Part shown: piece after piece, positions 27,777 to 36,810 of the stretch
How the letters are laid out: each line of letters begins with the position of its first letter
Numbering within the stretch: position 1 is the first letter of the stretch
From: Geitlerinema sp. BBD 1991-9
GTDB taxonomy: Bacteria > Cyanobacteriota > Cyanobacteriia > Cyanobacteriales > Geitlerinemataceae
Length of the DNA: 64,000 bases
NCBI GenBank assembly: GCA_001657325.1
Contig: LWRO01000008.1
Span: 186,001-250,000 of the forward strand
Direction: 5' to 3'
Program-made: the position numbers and the translations under genes
Notes under the pieces: model-generated
Seen by the model: only the letters and a program-made list of their open reading frames with translations
Databases searched by the model: none
What the model was told of the DNA's origin: nothing

Positions 27777-30650
27777 CTAAGTGGATTTACGCAAGATATG
27801 ACTGTGGTGTGCTTCGACAAACGCCCTCGCTCGCTCTTGTTGTTGGGTTAACGCAGCACCGTCACGATCGAACGTGCCGTCGAGGGTTGCAGCGAGGAGA
27901 TCGTCGAGAACGGCTTTAAATTGCGGGCCGGGTCGGTATCCGAGTTTTTGTAAGTCGCGACCGTTGAGAATTGGCTTGACGTGAGACCAACGGACGAGAT
28001 ACTGCCAAATCTGGCGACGCACAGCTCTCGGACTCGACAAGGCGACGAGAACAGTCGTAACCCAATCGTATTGGCGCAACACGCGAACGACTTCGCTCGG
28101 ACGAGTGGTCTCGGACAATTCAAACACGATCGTTTCGCAAACCGACGACAGTTGACTGAGCCGTTGGATAGCATTTTCGGGCAGTTGTAGCTGGCGCACC
28201 ACAGTTTCGCGATCGTCTGGTGGGATGTGGGAGAGAATCACTTCGAGCAGGGTTTGCCAATGACTGAGGTTGTGCAGTTTGGCAAATCGCCGCCACCATC
28301 GATCGACCAATCGAACTTGATGCCATAGGCGACGGTTTAACTCCAACGCCGGATGAATACATTGCAGGGCTTTTAAATTGTCGATTTTCTGTAGGGCGGG
28401 TTTCCAGTAGGGGGCTTCCAATAAATACTTCAGTTCGCTTTTCAAGCGAGTTTGTAGGGCAGGCGCTCGATCGTTTTCCAAGCGAGATCGATCGTAAGCA
28501 CCACTTTCGATGGCGTGACGAATATACCCCTCCGTTTGCGCTTCGATCGAGAACCCCAGCCGAACGGCAAACCGAACCGCACGATAGATGCGCGTCGGAT
28601 CTTCGATAAAACTATTCGGATGTAAAACCCGAACTAATCCATCTTGTAAATCCAACATTCCACCGAAAAAATCTAACAACTTACCGCGATGGGGATAAGT
28701 TAATCGAATGGCAAGTGCGTTGATTGTAAAGTCGCGGCGATAGAGATCTTGACGAATCGAACTGGCTTCGACTTCGGGATTCGCTGCGGGATACGGATAA
28801 AATTCTGTTCTCGCTGTGGCAATATCCAACCAGAGGGAATCGAACCAGAGGGAATCGAAGACTGGATCTTTGTGCCACAGAAGTGCAGCGGTTTGAAATT
28901 GACCGTGGACTTCTAATCGAGCAGCGGAATACTTGTCTCGCAAGGCTTTCGCCAACTCTACCCCAGCCCCGACGGTTGCCGATCGATGAAATCCATCGAC
29001 GACCAAATCGATATCGGTCAAATTCAGTCGCGTTTCGGAGCGATGAGAAGGTGATGAGGCATCGATCGATCGCCCCATCTCATCATCTTCCCATCCGATC
29101 GTCTCCTCGAGAATGGCTAACATCAAATCTCGGACGGCACCGCCGACGAGATATAAATGCCAACCTCGTTCTTCCGCCGCATCCGCCGCATCGGTGAGGA
29201 GTTGCCACAATGCAGTCGGAACGCTCGATCGAACGGTTTCGAGTAAATCCGATTCCCGAAAGACCGATAACTCGTCTACCGAAATGCGCCACGGCCGATC
29301 TTTTCGATGATGTTCTGAGGGCTTCAACGGACAGAGTTTCGCGTGGTCTTGGTGCAATTCTCGCAACACGTCGGTTCGCGTGACGATGCCCACTAATTCA
29401 CTATCCTCGAGAACGGGAAGCCGACCGATATCGTATGTGACCATCAAAGATTCGATTTCCGGTAAGAGGGTTTGCGGTGAAATCGTTTTTAAGTGGGTGG
29501 TCATGTATCCTTTGACGGGCGCTCGATCGAAGCCGTGGTGTAAGGCAATATCGAGATCGCGCCGAGAAATCACGCCGACGAGTCGATCGTCGTCGTCCAC
29601 CACGGACAAACCGGAATGACCGTAACGCAACAAAATGCGATGTGCCTCGCCGATGAGCGTTTGAGGGCGAATCGTGCGGACGGGAGACGACATGATGTCG
29701 CGCGCCGTTGGCGGTTGTGGAATCTGTTGTTTGAGGAGCGCCAGCAGGGTTTCAACGGTGGATAACGGTTCGACACTTTTGAGTTGCGCCGAGGCTGCTT
29801 TAGCGTGGCCGCCGCCGCCGATTGATTGAAAGATGCTGTTGAGGTCGGTATCGGGAATTCTCGATCGACCGATGACCGCAAGGCGAGGTTCTTCGCTGTG
29901 GGTGGTGTACTGGTGCGCCAACACGATCGCGTCCGTATCGGTCAGTTCCAGCAGTCGCGACGCTAAACCGGCTAACCCCGGTGCATAGTCTGGCGTTTTC
30001 AACACAACCCATGCAATCGCCCAACCCCAGACTTCCTCCGTTTGCACGGTATCTAAGGCCACGGATAGGAGATTTTGTAAGTTGTCGGACAAGCTCGGTT
30101 CGATATATTCGGCGATGACGTGAACGCTCGCCCCCTGCTGCATCAACCAGGCTAAAGCCAACGCATCTCGTGCGGTGGAGTGGTCGTAAGTTAAGGAGCC
30201 GCTATCGACGTGAATGCCTAACGCCATGACCGTGGCTTCGTGAACGGTCATGTTAATGTGTTGTTCTTGAAGTTTTTCTGCGACGATCGTGGTGACGGCA
30301 CCGACGGGTTCGACTTGACGAAACGAGGCGGGAATGTCTGAGTTCGTGTTGGGATGGTGGTCGTAGATGGTAATTTCTTCGACGTTTGGGTAATCGAACC
30401 AGAGGGCAGCTTTTCCGAGTCGATTGCGGTATTGGGTATCGACGACGGTAATCGATCGAATTCGATCGGGATTGACCGCTCGCCGTTCGATGAGAGGATA
30501 TTCGTCCCGGTGCAATCGTAAAAATTCTTCGACCCCCGGATGACATCCCCCAGTCAGTACGATTCGCGCACCGGGAAGCAGTCGCGTCAATCCCACAGCG
30601 GCTCCGAGACTATCGAAATCGGCGGTGGTGTGACAGAGGATGAGATCCAT
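27777..30650 (-). CDS. Multidomain tRNA nucleotidyltransferase: DHH/DHHA1, two CBS domains and poly(A)-polymerase-type head
   Basis: 957 aa. Residues 1-310 form a DHH phosphoesterase (HTTADFDSLG, VVDTQYRNR, IYDHHPNT, LGIHVDSGSLTYDH) with a DHHA1 end (GGGGHAKAASAQL). Two CBS domains follow at about 315-440 (ARDIMSSPVRTI, VKGYMTTHLKTI). From about 490 is a class II nucleotidyltransferase: YLVGGAVRDL, the catalytic LTDIDLVVDG and RRDFTINALAIRL, then RNA- and primer-binding helices. Related proteins in bacteria with divided CCA enzymes act as A-adding or CC-adding enzymes; which one this is cannot be read from sequence by eye. The DHH part may process nucleic acid or cyclic nucleotides. No close neighbour shares its function. 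Confidence 0.88.
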   Translation of the reverse strand: MDLILCHTTADFDSLGAAVGLTRLLPGARIVLTGGCHPGVEEFLRLHRDEYPLIERRAVNPDRIRSITVVDTQYRNRLGKAALWFDYPNVEEITIYDHHPNTNSDIPASFRQVEPVGAVTTIVAEKLQEQHINMTVHEATVMALGIHVDSGSLTYDHSTARDALALAWLMQQGASVHVIAEYIEPSLSDNLQNLLSVALDTVQTEEVWGWAIAWVVLKTPDYAPGLAGLASRLLELTDTDAIVLAHQYTTHSEEPRLAVIGRSRIPDTDLNSIFQSIGGGGHAKAASAQLKSVEPLSTVETLLALLKQQIPQPPTARDIMSSPVRTIRPQTLIGEAHRILLRYGHSGLSVVDDDDRLVGVISRRDLDIALHHGFDRAPVKGYMTTHLKTISPQTLLPEIESLMVTYDIGRLPVLEDSELVGIVTRTDVLRELHQDHAKLCPLKPSEHHRKDRPWRISVDELSVFRESDLLETVRSSVPTALWQLLTDAADAAEERGWHLYLVGGAVRDLMLAILEETIGWEDDEMGRSIDASSPSHRSETRLNLTDIDLVVDGFHRSATVGAGVELAKALRDKYSAARLEVHGQFQTAALLWHKDPVFDSLWFDSLWLDIATARTEFYPYPAANPEVEASSIRQDLYRRDFTINALAIRLTYPHRGKLLDFFGGMLDLQDGLVRVLHPNSFIEDPTRIYRAVRFAVRLGFSIEAQTEGYIRHAIESGAYDRSRLENDRAPALQTRLKSELKYLLEAPYWKPALQKIDNLKALQCIHPALELNRRLWHQVRLVDRWWRRFAKLHNLSHWQTLLEVILSHIPPDDRETVVRQLQLPENAIQRLSQLSSVCETIVFELSETTRPSEVVRVLRQYDWVTTVLVALSSPRAVRRQIWQYLVRWSHVKPILNGRDLQKLGYRPGPQFKAVLDDLLAATLDGTFDRDGAALTQQQERARAFVEAHHSHILRKST

Positions 30651-30843
30651 AATTGAAGAGAAAAAGGTCTGAAAAATTCACGTAGAAATAGGAAGATAAT
30701 AAGATTATACAAAATTTTATATTTTTTATCGAAGTCATAAAATTTGAAGCTCGATCGAACTCAAAAATTAGAGTTTTTTGATATTTTTTCTGATGTTGAT
30801 TCAATAAATTTTTTTACTTTTTATGAAGATACAATAAACAAAA
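30651..30843. other. AT-rich intergenic region
   Basis: AT-rich DNA upstream of the nucleotidyltransferase gene, with long A and T runs; no gene visible. It is followed by a family 1 miniature element and, from 30941 to 31081, more AT-rich DNA before pyrF. Confidence 0.4.
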
Positions 30844-30940
30844 AGGCTCTTTTGAAATTTCGGTGTAATTGAGTTGCTTGCGATACCTATATCGGTGTAG
30901 GGGCGAACGGCCGTTCGCCCCTACCAACTCCAACAGAACC
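30844..30940. mobile_element. MITE-like miniature element, family 1 (copy B, short right arm)
   Basis: Ends AGGCTCTTTTGAAATT and AACTCCAACAGAACC are inverted repeats. The flanks share ACAAAA (30838-30843 and 30941-30946), a likely target duplication. The centre is a perfect 28-base palindrome at 30897-30924 with core GCGAACGGCCGTTCGC. The left arm matches copy D closely (CGGTGTAATTGAGTTGCTT); the right arm is about 40 bases shorter. Confidence 0.7.
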
Positions 30941-31081
30941 ACAAAAAACGTAAACTCGAATATTTTTTGTTATTTCGATCGAGCAAAAAATCAGAATTTA
31001 AAACTCGACAAACCGTAAGTGTATCTCGTTCGAGCGAGAATTGCGATAAAATTCCCAGACGCAGATCGTCAACCTAAATTT

Positions 31082-31801
31082 ATGATATCTCCAGTCGATC
31101 GAATCATCGTTCCCCTCGACGTACCAGACGAAGCCCAAGCGCTAGAAACTCTCGACAAACTCCCGAAAGTCAAATTTTGGAAAGTCGGACTCGAGCTGTT
31201 TGTCAGTTGCGGCCCCGCAATTCTTCAACATCTTAAAGAACGCGAAAAACAAATTTTCCTCGATCTCAAATTCCACGACATCCCCAACACCGTCGCGGGT
31301 GCGTGTCGCTCGGCGGCAAAATACGGTGTTGACTTACTCACGCTGCACGCAACGGCCGGCCGTCGCGCTCTCCAAGCGGCTCGGGAAGCCCTGATCGAAG
31401 GTGCTAGGGTAGCCGGTGTAGAACCGCCGAAATCCCTGGCAATTACGTTATTAACGAGTCTCAATTCTCGCGATTTAGCCTTCGATTTAAAAGTCCCTGT
31501 CGAGCTGCCTGAATATGCCTTAAATATGGCATTACTCGCCCGAGAATCGGGGTTGTCGGGTGCAGTTTGTTCGCCCCAGGAAGTCGAGCAATTGCGGCGC
31601 GTTTGTGGACAGGATTTCCTACTCGTTTGTCCGGGGGTACGTCCGACTTGGGCGGAGACGGGCGATCAGCAGCGGGTGATGACGCCCAAAGCTGCGATCG
31701 AAGCGGGTGCGAGTTATCTCGTCATCGGTCGCCCGATTACCGCGTCTGACGATCCGCCCTCGGCCTTTGCACGAATTTGTGAGGCGTTAGAGGGGGTTTG
31801 A
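31082..31801 (+). CDS. pyrF: Orotidine 5'-phosphate decarboxylase
   Basis: 239 aa from the ATG at 31082 ([15 protein letters not shown]); a GTG at 31019 would add residues outside the family. It catalyses the last step of de novo UMP synthesis, OMP to UMP. The barrel motifs are present: IIVPLDVPD at the first strand, [12 protein letters not shown], the catalytic charged array [20 protein letters not shown], and the phosphate-binding end VCPGVRP...DQQRVMTP...YLVIGRPIT. Length is normal for the group I bacterial enzyme. It stands alone between an AT-rich region and glgA, in the same orientation as glgA but 218 bases away. Confidence 0.95.
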   Translation: MISPVDRIIVPLDVPDEAQALETLDKLPKVKFWKVGLELFVSCGPAILQHLKEREKQIFLDLKFHDIPNTVAGACRSAAKYGVDLLTLHATAGRRALQAAREALIEGARVAGVEPPKSLAITLLTSLNSRDLAFDLKVPVELPEYALNMALLARESGLSGAVCSPQEVEQLRRVCGQDFLLVCPGVRPTWAETGDQQRVMTPKAAIEAGASYLVIGRPITASDDPPSAFARICEALEGV

Positions 31802-32019
31802 CACCGCAAATAGGGGGTGAGTCGGGTCTGAGTCGGGAGCGATCGAAAAGGGGAAAGTCCCGTCAGATCGCGATCTGAGCCGTTCGATCGAATCGTCTTT
31901 CTGGTGGCTCGATCGACTCGTTTGCCCGAAATTGCAAAGAAATGTATCGTTCGCGAAAAAATCTGCTACTGTGGCAAACAGAAATCAGACCACATCGTGA
32001 CGGCAGGAAGAGGTTAAGG

Positions 32020-33501
32020 ATGCGAATTCTATTTGTCGCGGCAGAAGCGGCCCCCCTGGCAAAAGTCGGCGGAATGGGCGATGTTGTGGGCGCACTTCCC
32101 AAATATTTGCGGCGGTTGGGACACGATGTCCGCGTTTTTATGCCCTACTACGGCTTCCTGCCCGACAAAATGGAAATTCCCGAAGAGGCCGTTTGGTGGG
32201 GATACGCCATGTTTCAGTGGTTTGGCATTTACGAAACCACGCTTCCCGGCACCGACGTACCGCTCTACCTGTTCGGACATTCCTCGTTCACGCCCCGTCG
32301 CGTGTACTACGGAGACGATGAGGACTGGCGGTTCACCCTCTTCGCCAACGGTGCCGCAGAATTTTGTTGGAATTACTGGAAACCGGACATCGTTCACTGC
32401 CACGACTGGCACACGGGCATGATTCCCATCTGGATGCACCAGTCGCCGGATATTATGAGCGTGTTTACGATTCACAACTTGGCCTATCAAGGGCCGTGGC
32501 GTTGGTACCTCGATCGGATTACTTGGTGTCCTTGGTATATGCAGGGTCACAATACGATGGCTGCTGCAGTGCAATACGCCGAGCGCGTGACGACGGTTTC
32601 GCCGACTTACGCGCAACAGATTCAAACCGTCGAGTACGGCGAGAAAATTGAAGGTTTGCTTTCGTTTATTAGTGGGAAGCTCAGCGGAATTCTCAACGGG
32701 ATCGATACGGAAAGTTACGATCCCGAAACCGATCCGAATTTGGTGCAAAACTTTACCGCCGACACTATCGAAAAACGGAAAGCGAACAAAATCGCGCTAC
32801 AGGAGGAAGTCGGCCTAGAAGTGAACTCCGACAAGTTCCTCATCGGGATGGTGGCGCGACTGGTGGAACAGAAGGGAATCGATCTGCTAATGCAAGTCCT
32901 CGATCGATTCATGTCCTACACCGATTGTCAGCTCGTTTTGCTGGGAACTGGGGAACGGTATTACGAAACCCAAATGTGGCAACTCAGCACCCGCTACCCC
33001 GGACGCATGGCCAGCTATCTGTTGTATAACGACAATTTAGCGCGCCGCATCTATGCCGGAAGCGATGCGTTTTTGATGCCCAGTCGCTTCGAGCCTTGTG
33101 GCATCAGTCAAATGCTGGCGATGCGGTACGGTTGCGTTCCCATCGTGCGCCGTACTGGGGGCTTGGTCGATACCGTGTCCCATCACGATCCGATGGGCGA
33201 AGCGGGAACGGGATTCTGTTTCGATCGATACGAACCCCTCGATTTGTACACGTCGATGGTGCGGGCGTGGGAAAGTTTCCGCTATAAAGAGAGCTGGCAA
33301 AAACTCCAACAGCGGGGAATGCGGCAAGATTTCAGTTGGGATAAGTCGGCGTTGGAATACCACAACCTCTATCGCGAGATGCACGGTTTACCGCCGCAAA
33401 CGATGGAGGAAGCCAAACCCCAACCCGAACCCGAGGTTTCTGAAGCAGCAGAACCTGAAGAACCTGAAGTTTCTGAAGAGGTGGCAACGCCTAAATCTTA
33501 A
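32020..33501 (+). CDS. glgA: Glycogen synthase (GlgA1 type, GT5)
   Basis: 493 aa from the ATG at 32020, with GGAAGAGG ten bases upstream; the longer start at 31942 is unsupported. The N-terminal ADP-glucose synthase domain has the [13 protein letters not shown] variant of the KxGG motif, [13 protein letters not shown] and [10 protein letters not shown]. The C-terminal GT1-like domain has [15 protein letters not shown] and the nucleotide-sugar site [18 protein letters not shown]. The sequence follows the cyanobacterial GlgA1 lineage. It elongates alpha-1,4-glucan from ADP-glucose and works with GlgB (3634-5946). The last 30 residues are an acidic Pro/Glu-rich tail ([19 protein letters not shown]), probably disordered. 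A strong terminator follows. Confidence 0.96.
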   Translation: MRILFVAAEAAPLAKVGGMGDVVGALPKYLRRLGHDVRVFMPYYGFLPDKMEIPEEAVWWGYAMFQWFGIYETTLPGTDVPLYLFGHSSFTPRRVYYGDDEDWRFTLFANGAAEFCWNYWKPDIVHCHDWHTGMIPIWMHQSPDIMSVFTIHNLAYQGPWRWYLDRITWCPWYMQGHNTMAAAVQYAERVTTVSPTYAQQIQTVEYGEKIEGLLSFISGKLSGILNGIDTESYDPETDPNLVQNFTADTIEKRKANKIALQEEVGLEVNSDKFLIGMVARLVEQKGIDLLMQVLDRFMSYTDCQLVLLGTGERYYETQMWQLSTRYPGRMASYLLYNDNLARRIYAGSDAFLMPSRFEPCGISQMLAMRYGCVPIVRRTGGLVDTVSHHDPMGEAGTGFCFDRYEPLDLYTSMVRAWESFRYKESWQKLQQRGMRQDFSWDKSALEYHNLYREMHGLPPQTMEEAKPQPEPEVSEAAEPEEPEVSEEVATPKS

Positions 33502-33548
33502 CCCAAAGCTGAATTAGGGGCATTTCAAGGAAAGCCAAAATATTGCAA

Positions 33549-33590
33549 GATAAAACCCGATCTCTCCGAGAGATCGGGTTTTATCTTTAG
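33549..33590 (+). terminator. Rho-independent terminator after glgA
   Basis: A perfect 17-base-pair hairpin (GATAAAACCCGATCTCT, loop CCG, AGAGATCGGGTTTTATC) at 33549-33585. T-richness on both sides makes it a likely bidirectional terminator. Confidence 0.88.
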
Positions 33591-33632
33591 TTATGTGTCA
33601 AGATTCGATCGATCTCTTCGGTTAGATTGATG

Positions 33633-33776
33633 TTAGGAAAGCCAACGAAAAGCGCTAAAGCCTGCTGCTGACGATTTCTCGATCGTTCGCTGTAAATCAA
33701 CGGTTTCGTGAGTACAGTTGAGGAAAAACCGAACTCGGGCTTTATTCTCAGGAACTAAGGGATCGATACTAGACTT
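33633..33776 (-). pseudogene. Relic of an AONS/BioF-type aminotransferase C-terminus (tentative)
   Basis: A 47-codon open stretch without a start codon reads IDPLVPENKARVRFFLN and CTHETVDLQRTIEK before its stop. This resembles the end of alpha-oxoamine synthases (8-amino-7-oxononanoate synthase / KBL type), where a VPxGxARxRFF-xxx-H segment precedes the last helix. The rest of the gene is absent. It lies in a patch with orphan antitoxin-like genes and miniature elements, consistent with decay. The match is from memory and short, so it is uncertain. Confidence 0.4.
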
Positions 33777-33877
33777 TCATGTTAGCAGACAACCTCACAC
33801 CGTCCCCACCAGGCACCAAGTACTCTAACGGCAGAGGTCAGCGGCGGCTAGTAATCTTGAACTCCTGCCAACAACTT

Positions 33878-34108
33878 TTATTCCGTCTGCTGCACCTCAG
33901 TGTTGGGCTGCTGGCGCTGGGCAACCTGCATCAGAAGGCGTAATGCTTCATTTACTTCAGCATCACTCGGAAAAGCTCGAGCAACATCAGGATCTAGGAG
34001 CACTAAATTTGTCCCTGAACGATATCGCTCGACATACTTGCCCCTAACTCCTCCTTGCAGTTGAGCAAAGTCATATTCAGAACCATTGATGTTTCCGCAG
34101 TTATCCAT
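33878..34108 (-). CDS. Small conserved hypothetical protein, antitoxin-like
   Basis: 76 aa from the ATG at 34108. The middle reads EYDFAQLQGGVRGKYVERY, then SGTNLVLLDPDVARAFPS and NEALRLLMQVA. Short proteins with this EYDF...RGKY...LDPDVAxAFP pattern are common in cyanobacteria and often sit next to small toxin genes, which suggests an antitoxin or accessory role; this is inference. No toxin-like frame follows it here: downstream lies only a decayed gene end. It is divergent from the ribbon-helix-helix gene at 34146, with 37 bases between the starts, so both may share a regulated promoter region. Confidence 0.62.
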   Translation of the reverse strand: MDNCGNINGSEYDFAQLQGGVRGKYVERYRSGTNLVLLDPDVARAFPSDAEVNEALRLLMQVAQRQQPNTEVQQTE

Positions 34109-34145
34109 TTTGAAACCAGACGATATGATTCGGAGGTAGCTGACA

Positions 34146-34382
34146 ATGGAAACCCTGACAATTCGTTTACCCGACGACAAGCACTTGAGACTTAAAGAAT
34201 TGGCGAAAGCGCGAGGAATGAGTGTGAACAAACTGATGGAGGAACTCTCGACGGTTGCCTTGGCAGAGTTTGACGCTCAGACTCGTTTTCAGGCATTGGC
34301 AGCGACGGGAAACGTCAATCGGGGTTTGAAATTGTTGGACAAGTTAGATCGGCTCCACGAATCACAGAACCCACAAGCTTGA
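34146..34382 (+). CDS. Ribbon-helix-helix (Arc/CopG-type) protein, orphan antitoxin candidate
   Basis: 78 aa from the ATG at 34146, with GGAGG eight bases upstream. The first 45 residues are a ribbon-helix-helix fold: a short strand (METLTIRLPDDKH) and two helices (RLKELAKARGMSVNKLMEELST). Such proteins dimerise on operator DNA, and in toxin-antitoxin pairs their C-terminus binds the toxin. The C-terminus here (FQALAATGNVNRGLKLLDKL) resembles antitoxins that partner PIN-domain RNases, but no PIN gene follows: the next 377 bases hold only palindromes and a miniature element. Likely an orphan or remnant of a TA locus; autoregulation is probable if it is functional. Confidence 0.72.
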   Translation: METLTIRLPDDKHLRLKELAKARGMSVNKLMEELSTVALAEFDAQTRFQALAATGNVNRGLKLLDKLDRLHESQNPQA

Positions 34383-34438
34383 CTCGTACTTGTAATACCA
34401 TTTCTCGATAATCCTGCTAGAGATCTTCGGCTGAACTT

Positions 34439-34458
34439 GGGCGAACACCGTTCGCCCC
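34439..34458. repeat. Decayed family 1 palindrome (copy C)
   Basis: GGGCGAACACCGTTCGCCCC matches the family 1 core but is one base shorter in the centre, and the flanking arms are barely recognisable. Probably a degenerated miniature element. Confidence 0.5.
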
Positions 34459-34497
34459 GACAGACATCTATGGCATGAATTTTTATAAAGCATAATT

Positions 34498-34631
34498 GGG
34501 GTGCATCTCAGCTTTTGCGATCGGAACCCCTCCGCCTTCGGTACCTCCCCTTAGCCAGGGGAAGATGGGAGGGGTTGAGATCGCTCAGTCGAGGCGCGGA
34601 GGGGTCTTTCTACGAAATTGAGATGCACCCC
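34498..34631. mobile_element. MITE-like miniature element, family 2 (copy 1)
   Basis: A 134-base element with perfect 13-base terminal inverted repeats, GGGGTGCATCTCA (34498-34510) and TGAGATGCACCCC (34619-34631), flanked by the direct repeat ATAATT at 34492-34497 and 34632-34637. Its interior has further complementary segments (AACCCCTCCG / CGGAGGGGT) and no coding capacity. The same ends appear at 41566-41720. Confidence 0.78.
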
Positions 34632-34678
34632 ATAATTTCATACGGAATCCACTGCTCAAATTCCCTTATAAAATTGCC

Positions 34679-34712
34679 CCCGTAGAGGCGTTTTATGCAA
34701 CGCTTCTACGGG
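34679..34712. repeat. Intergenic hairpin, possible terminator
   Basis: CCCGTAGAGGCGTT and AACGCTTCTACGGG form a 14-base-pair stem with one mismatch and a six-base loop. The type (GTAGAGnCGTT palindrome) is a familiar dispersed repeat in cyanobacterial intergenic DNA. It lies just beyond the stop of the gene ending at 34760 and might terminate it. Confidence 0.55.
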
Positions 34713-34759
34713 ATTTCAGGCAAGCGGACAAAAGCACACATTCGGAATCGGATTTGGCA

Positions 34760-35401
34760 TCAAAATTGATAGTTTCGATCGCGAACCCACAAACTGACGG
34801 GAACGGCATCAGCTTGTTGACCGACTCTCACTTCAACTAAAAAAGCTTCTGGCGAATCTTGTTGGATTTGTCGAATGGTCGCGTTGATTTCCTCTCGCCG
34901 ATCTTCAGGCATATAGTAAGTTTCCAGTCCGTAAGTGACTCGCCATTGACGGTATTGACCGCGCAGTGCAATTTGATGATCTGGCAGGTTTTTGGGAAAG
35001 TCTTCGCTGACGCGCACGGGAATCCAAGGACTCGGCGGTTGGCTCGTTGGCGATTCGGGCGCTTCTAAAACCACGTAAAAGTCAAACGACGAACCCTGTC
35101 GGTAGGAGCCAAAAAGAGTTTCACCGCCCGGTAAACTCGACAACGTATTGGTCTGGGAAATCTCGTAATTTAGGATTTGGTAGTACCCTCGCATGAGATC
35201 GTAAGGATCGACAGGGGCGGTTTGTAAAACGACGGGGGTTCCGTTGGCAAAAACGTAAGCATCGCGAGCGGGAACGGCGACGATTAATAGGGTTTGTAGC
35301 ACCAGGGGAATCCCGAGCCGCCAGAGGGGAAGTTTGCGTTTTGGGGGAAGTTGAGTTTGCGGTTGGGTTTGGGGAACTGTGATGGGAGATTCGGGGTTCA
35401 T
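34760..35401 (-). CDS. GDYXXLXY-family membrane-anchored protein
   Basis: 213 aa. A Pro/Gln-rich N-terminus precedes one membrane segment (LWRLGIPLVLQTLLIVAVPA, about 26-45). The exported part holds the family signature region PVDPYDLMRGYYQILNYEI; the usual GDY is GYY here, so the aspartate is replaced by tyrosine. It ends with the FLVEVRVGQQADAVPVSLWV region. Family function is unknown; members are usually encoded next to DUF2157 or DUF4401 membrane proteins. That holds here: its start overlaps the stop of the DUF2157 gene by four bases (ATGA), which implies translational coupling and a joint membrane function. Confidence 0.85.
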   Translation of the reverse strand: MNPESPITVPQTQPQTQLPPKRKLPLWRLGIPLVLQTLLIVAVPARDAYVFANGTPVVLQTAPVDPYDLMRGYYQILNYEISQTNTLSSLPGGETLFGSYRQGSSFDFYVVLEAPESPTSQPPSPWIPVRVSEDFPKNLPDHQIALRGQYRQWRVTYGLETYYMPEDRREEINATIRQIQQDSPEAFLVEVRVGQQADAVPVSLWVRDRNYQF

Positions 35402-36810
35402 GGTTGTTCCTCCTGGGGAGGTTGAGGGTTGAATCGATCGAGAGGTCGTGCTTTGGTTTTGTCGAGGTGGATGTTACGCTCGAACCACAATCCGGCAGCA
35501 ATGACCCCCAGTCCGCACCCGGCAAAGACGAGGGCTTTCATTAACAGTCCCGTGTCGTACTCCAACATTCGCGTCACGATGCCGAGTACCAGTAAAATCA
35601 TGCCTCCCCAGAAGGTGCGACGACTACCCAAGGCTAGGCTGTCGCGAATGGCAGCGATGGCGAGAAAGAACAGCAGGATGTTGAAGATTAAAGGTGCGAG
35701 GACGGGAAGGGGCGTGACGTGCAGGTGGATGTAAGGGGTGATGCCGGTCGCGAGCAGCATGAGGGCAACGATTCCCGTGTTGAGCGATCGAGCTTGAAAG
35801 AACTGGAACTGATGCAATCGATCGCGCAGTTTCAGCCACAACCAGAGCGTTAACCCACCGATAACGAGCAAGTCGATGGCGACGTGATACCCCCACTTGA
35901 AATAAAACTCGGAGCCGTTCAGCTCGAAGTCGTTCCAAAAGTTGAACGACATGACGTAAAACCATCCGGCCATAACGATGACAGCCAGACTGCGGGCGAT
36001 CGCTTGAAATCGGGAAACGATAAAACGCTGAGGGGATTGAGTGCCGTAAGCCCACAGCAACGCAGGGGGAAGGACGAAGGCACACTCGATCGCCCACAGG
36101 TTCAGCGTTGCGACGTTCCCGACGATCGAGGCGGTCAATAACACCCCGACGAGGAAAAAGGTAATGTTCGATCGACTGATATAAGCGAGTGGTACGAACA
36201 GTACTAAGGTGATGAGGGGAACGTGCAACCCCGCAAACTGCCAAATATCGAGGGTACTGGCGGAAACTGCATCGACGATCGCGGGAGCGTATCCACAGCC
36301 GAACAGGATCGAGGATAAGATCGCGAGGGCAGGCATTTGCAAACTCATCGCCATCAGCCAAACCCCCAAACTCCAGGCGAGCAGGAGTTGATAGATCGGC
36401 CCGCTTTGGTGAAACATTTGCGAGACGAGGGCGAGATCGGCGCCGAGAACCAAGCCGCCAAGTAAGAGCAAGGCCGCACCGAGTTTGTGAAGTCCGCCTC
36501 GATCGTTCGATCGCCACAGGGAAAAACCGGTAATATTGACACCGAGAAACAACCCGAGCAATAAAACGAGTTTCACATCTCGCGACCAAACCGACCAGTT
36601 GGCAGCGACGAAGGTAATTGCGCCCAATCCGAGGAGAATGCCGCCGAGTCCGATCAAAATGGTGGTGAAGCGGCTACGGGCTTCAGCTTCCAACCCGTCA
36701 AATCTGTAACGCTCTGCGAGTTGGCCGTAAAGAGACGAATCGATCAGACCGTCTTTCCACCACTTCTCGGCCTCCTGGCGCAGTTGGCGGCGAAATTTGT
36801 CCGAAGTCAT
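35398..36810 (-). CDS. DUF2157 multi-pass membrane protein
   Basis: 470 aa. The N-terminal 60 residues are a soluble helical segment (KFRRQLRQEAEKWWKDGLI, YGQLAERYRFDGLE), the DUF2157 hallmark. About eleven hydrophobic segments follow (FTTILIGLGGILLGLGAITFVA, VKLVLLLGLFLGVNITGF and others), each separated by short loops. A charged C-terminus ends the protein. Function unknown; the partner is the GDYXXLXY protein encoded immediately downstream with a four-base overlap. The ATG at 36810 has no striking ribosome site. The 342-base gap upstream (36811-37152) holds the promoter of this gene and of the divergent mechanosensitive-channel gene. Confidence 0.85.
   Translation of the reverse strand: MTSDKFRRQLRQEAEKWWKDGLIDSSLYGQLAERYRFDGLEAEARSRFTTILIGLGGILLGLGAITFVAANWSVWSRDVKLVLLLGLFLGVNITGFSLWRSNDRGGLHKLGAALLLLGGLVLGADLALVSQMFHQSGPIYQLLLAWSLGVWLMAMSLQMPALAILSSILFGCGYAPAIVDAVSASTLDIWQFAGLHVPLITLVLFVPLAYISRSNITFFLVGVLLTASIVGNVATLNLWAIECAFVLPPALLWAYGTQSPQRFIVSRFQAIARSLAVIVMAGWFYVMSFNFWNDFELNGSEFYFKWGYHVAIDLLVIGGLTLWLWLKLRDRLHQFQFFQARSLNTGIVALMLLATGITPYIHLHVTPLPVLAPLIFNILLFFLAIAAIRDSLALGSRRTFWGGMILLVLGIVTRMLEYDTGLLMKALVFAGCGLGVIAAGLWFERNIHLDKTKARPLDRFNPQPPQEEQP

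Noticed and set aside
35624-36589. 321-codon minus-strand frame within the DUF2157 gene
   Set aside because: Alternative frame of a hydrophobic membrane protein; Arg/His-rich translation and no start signal.
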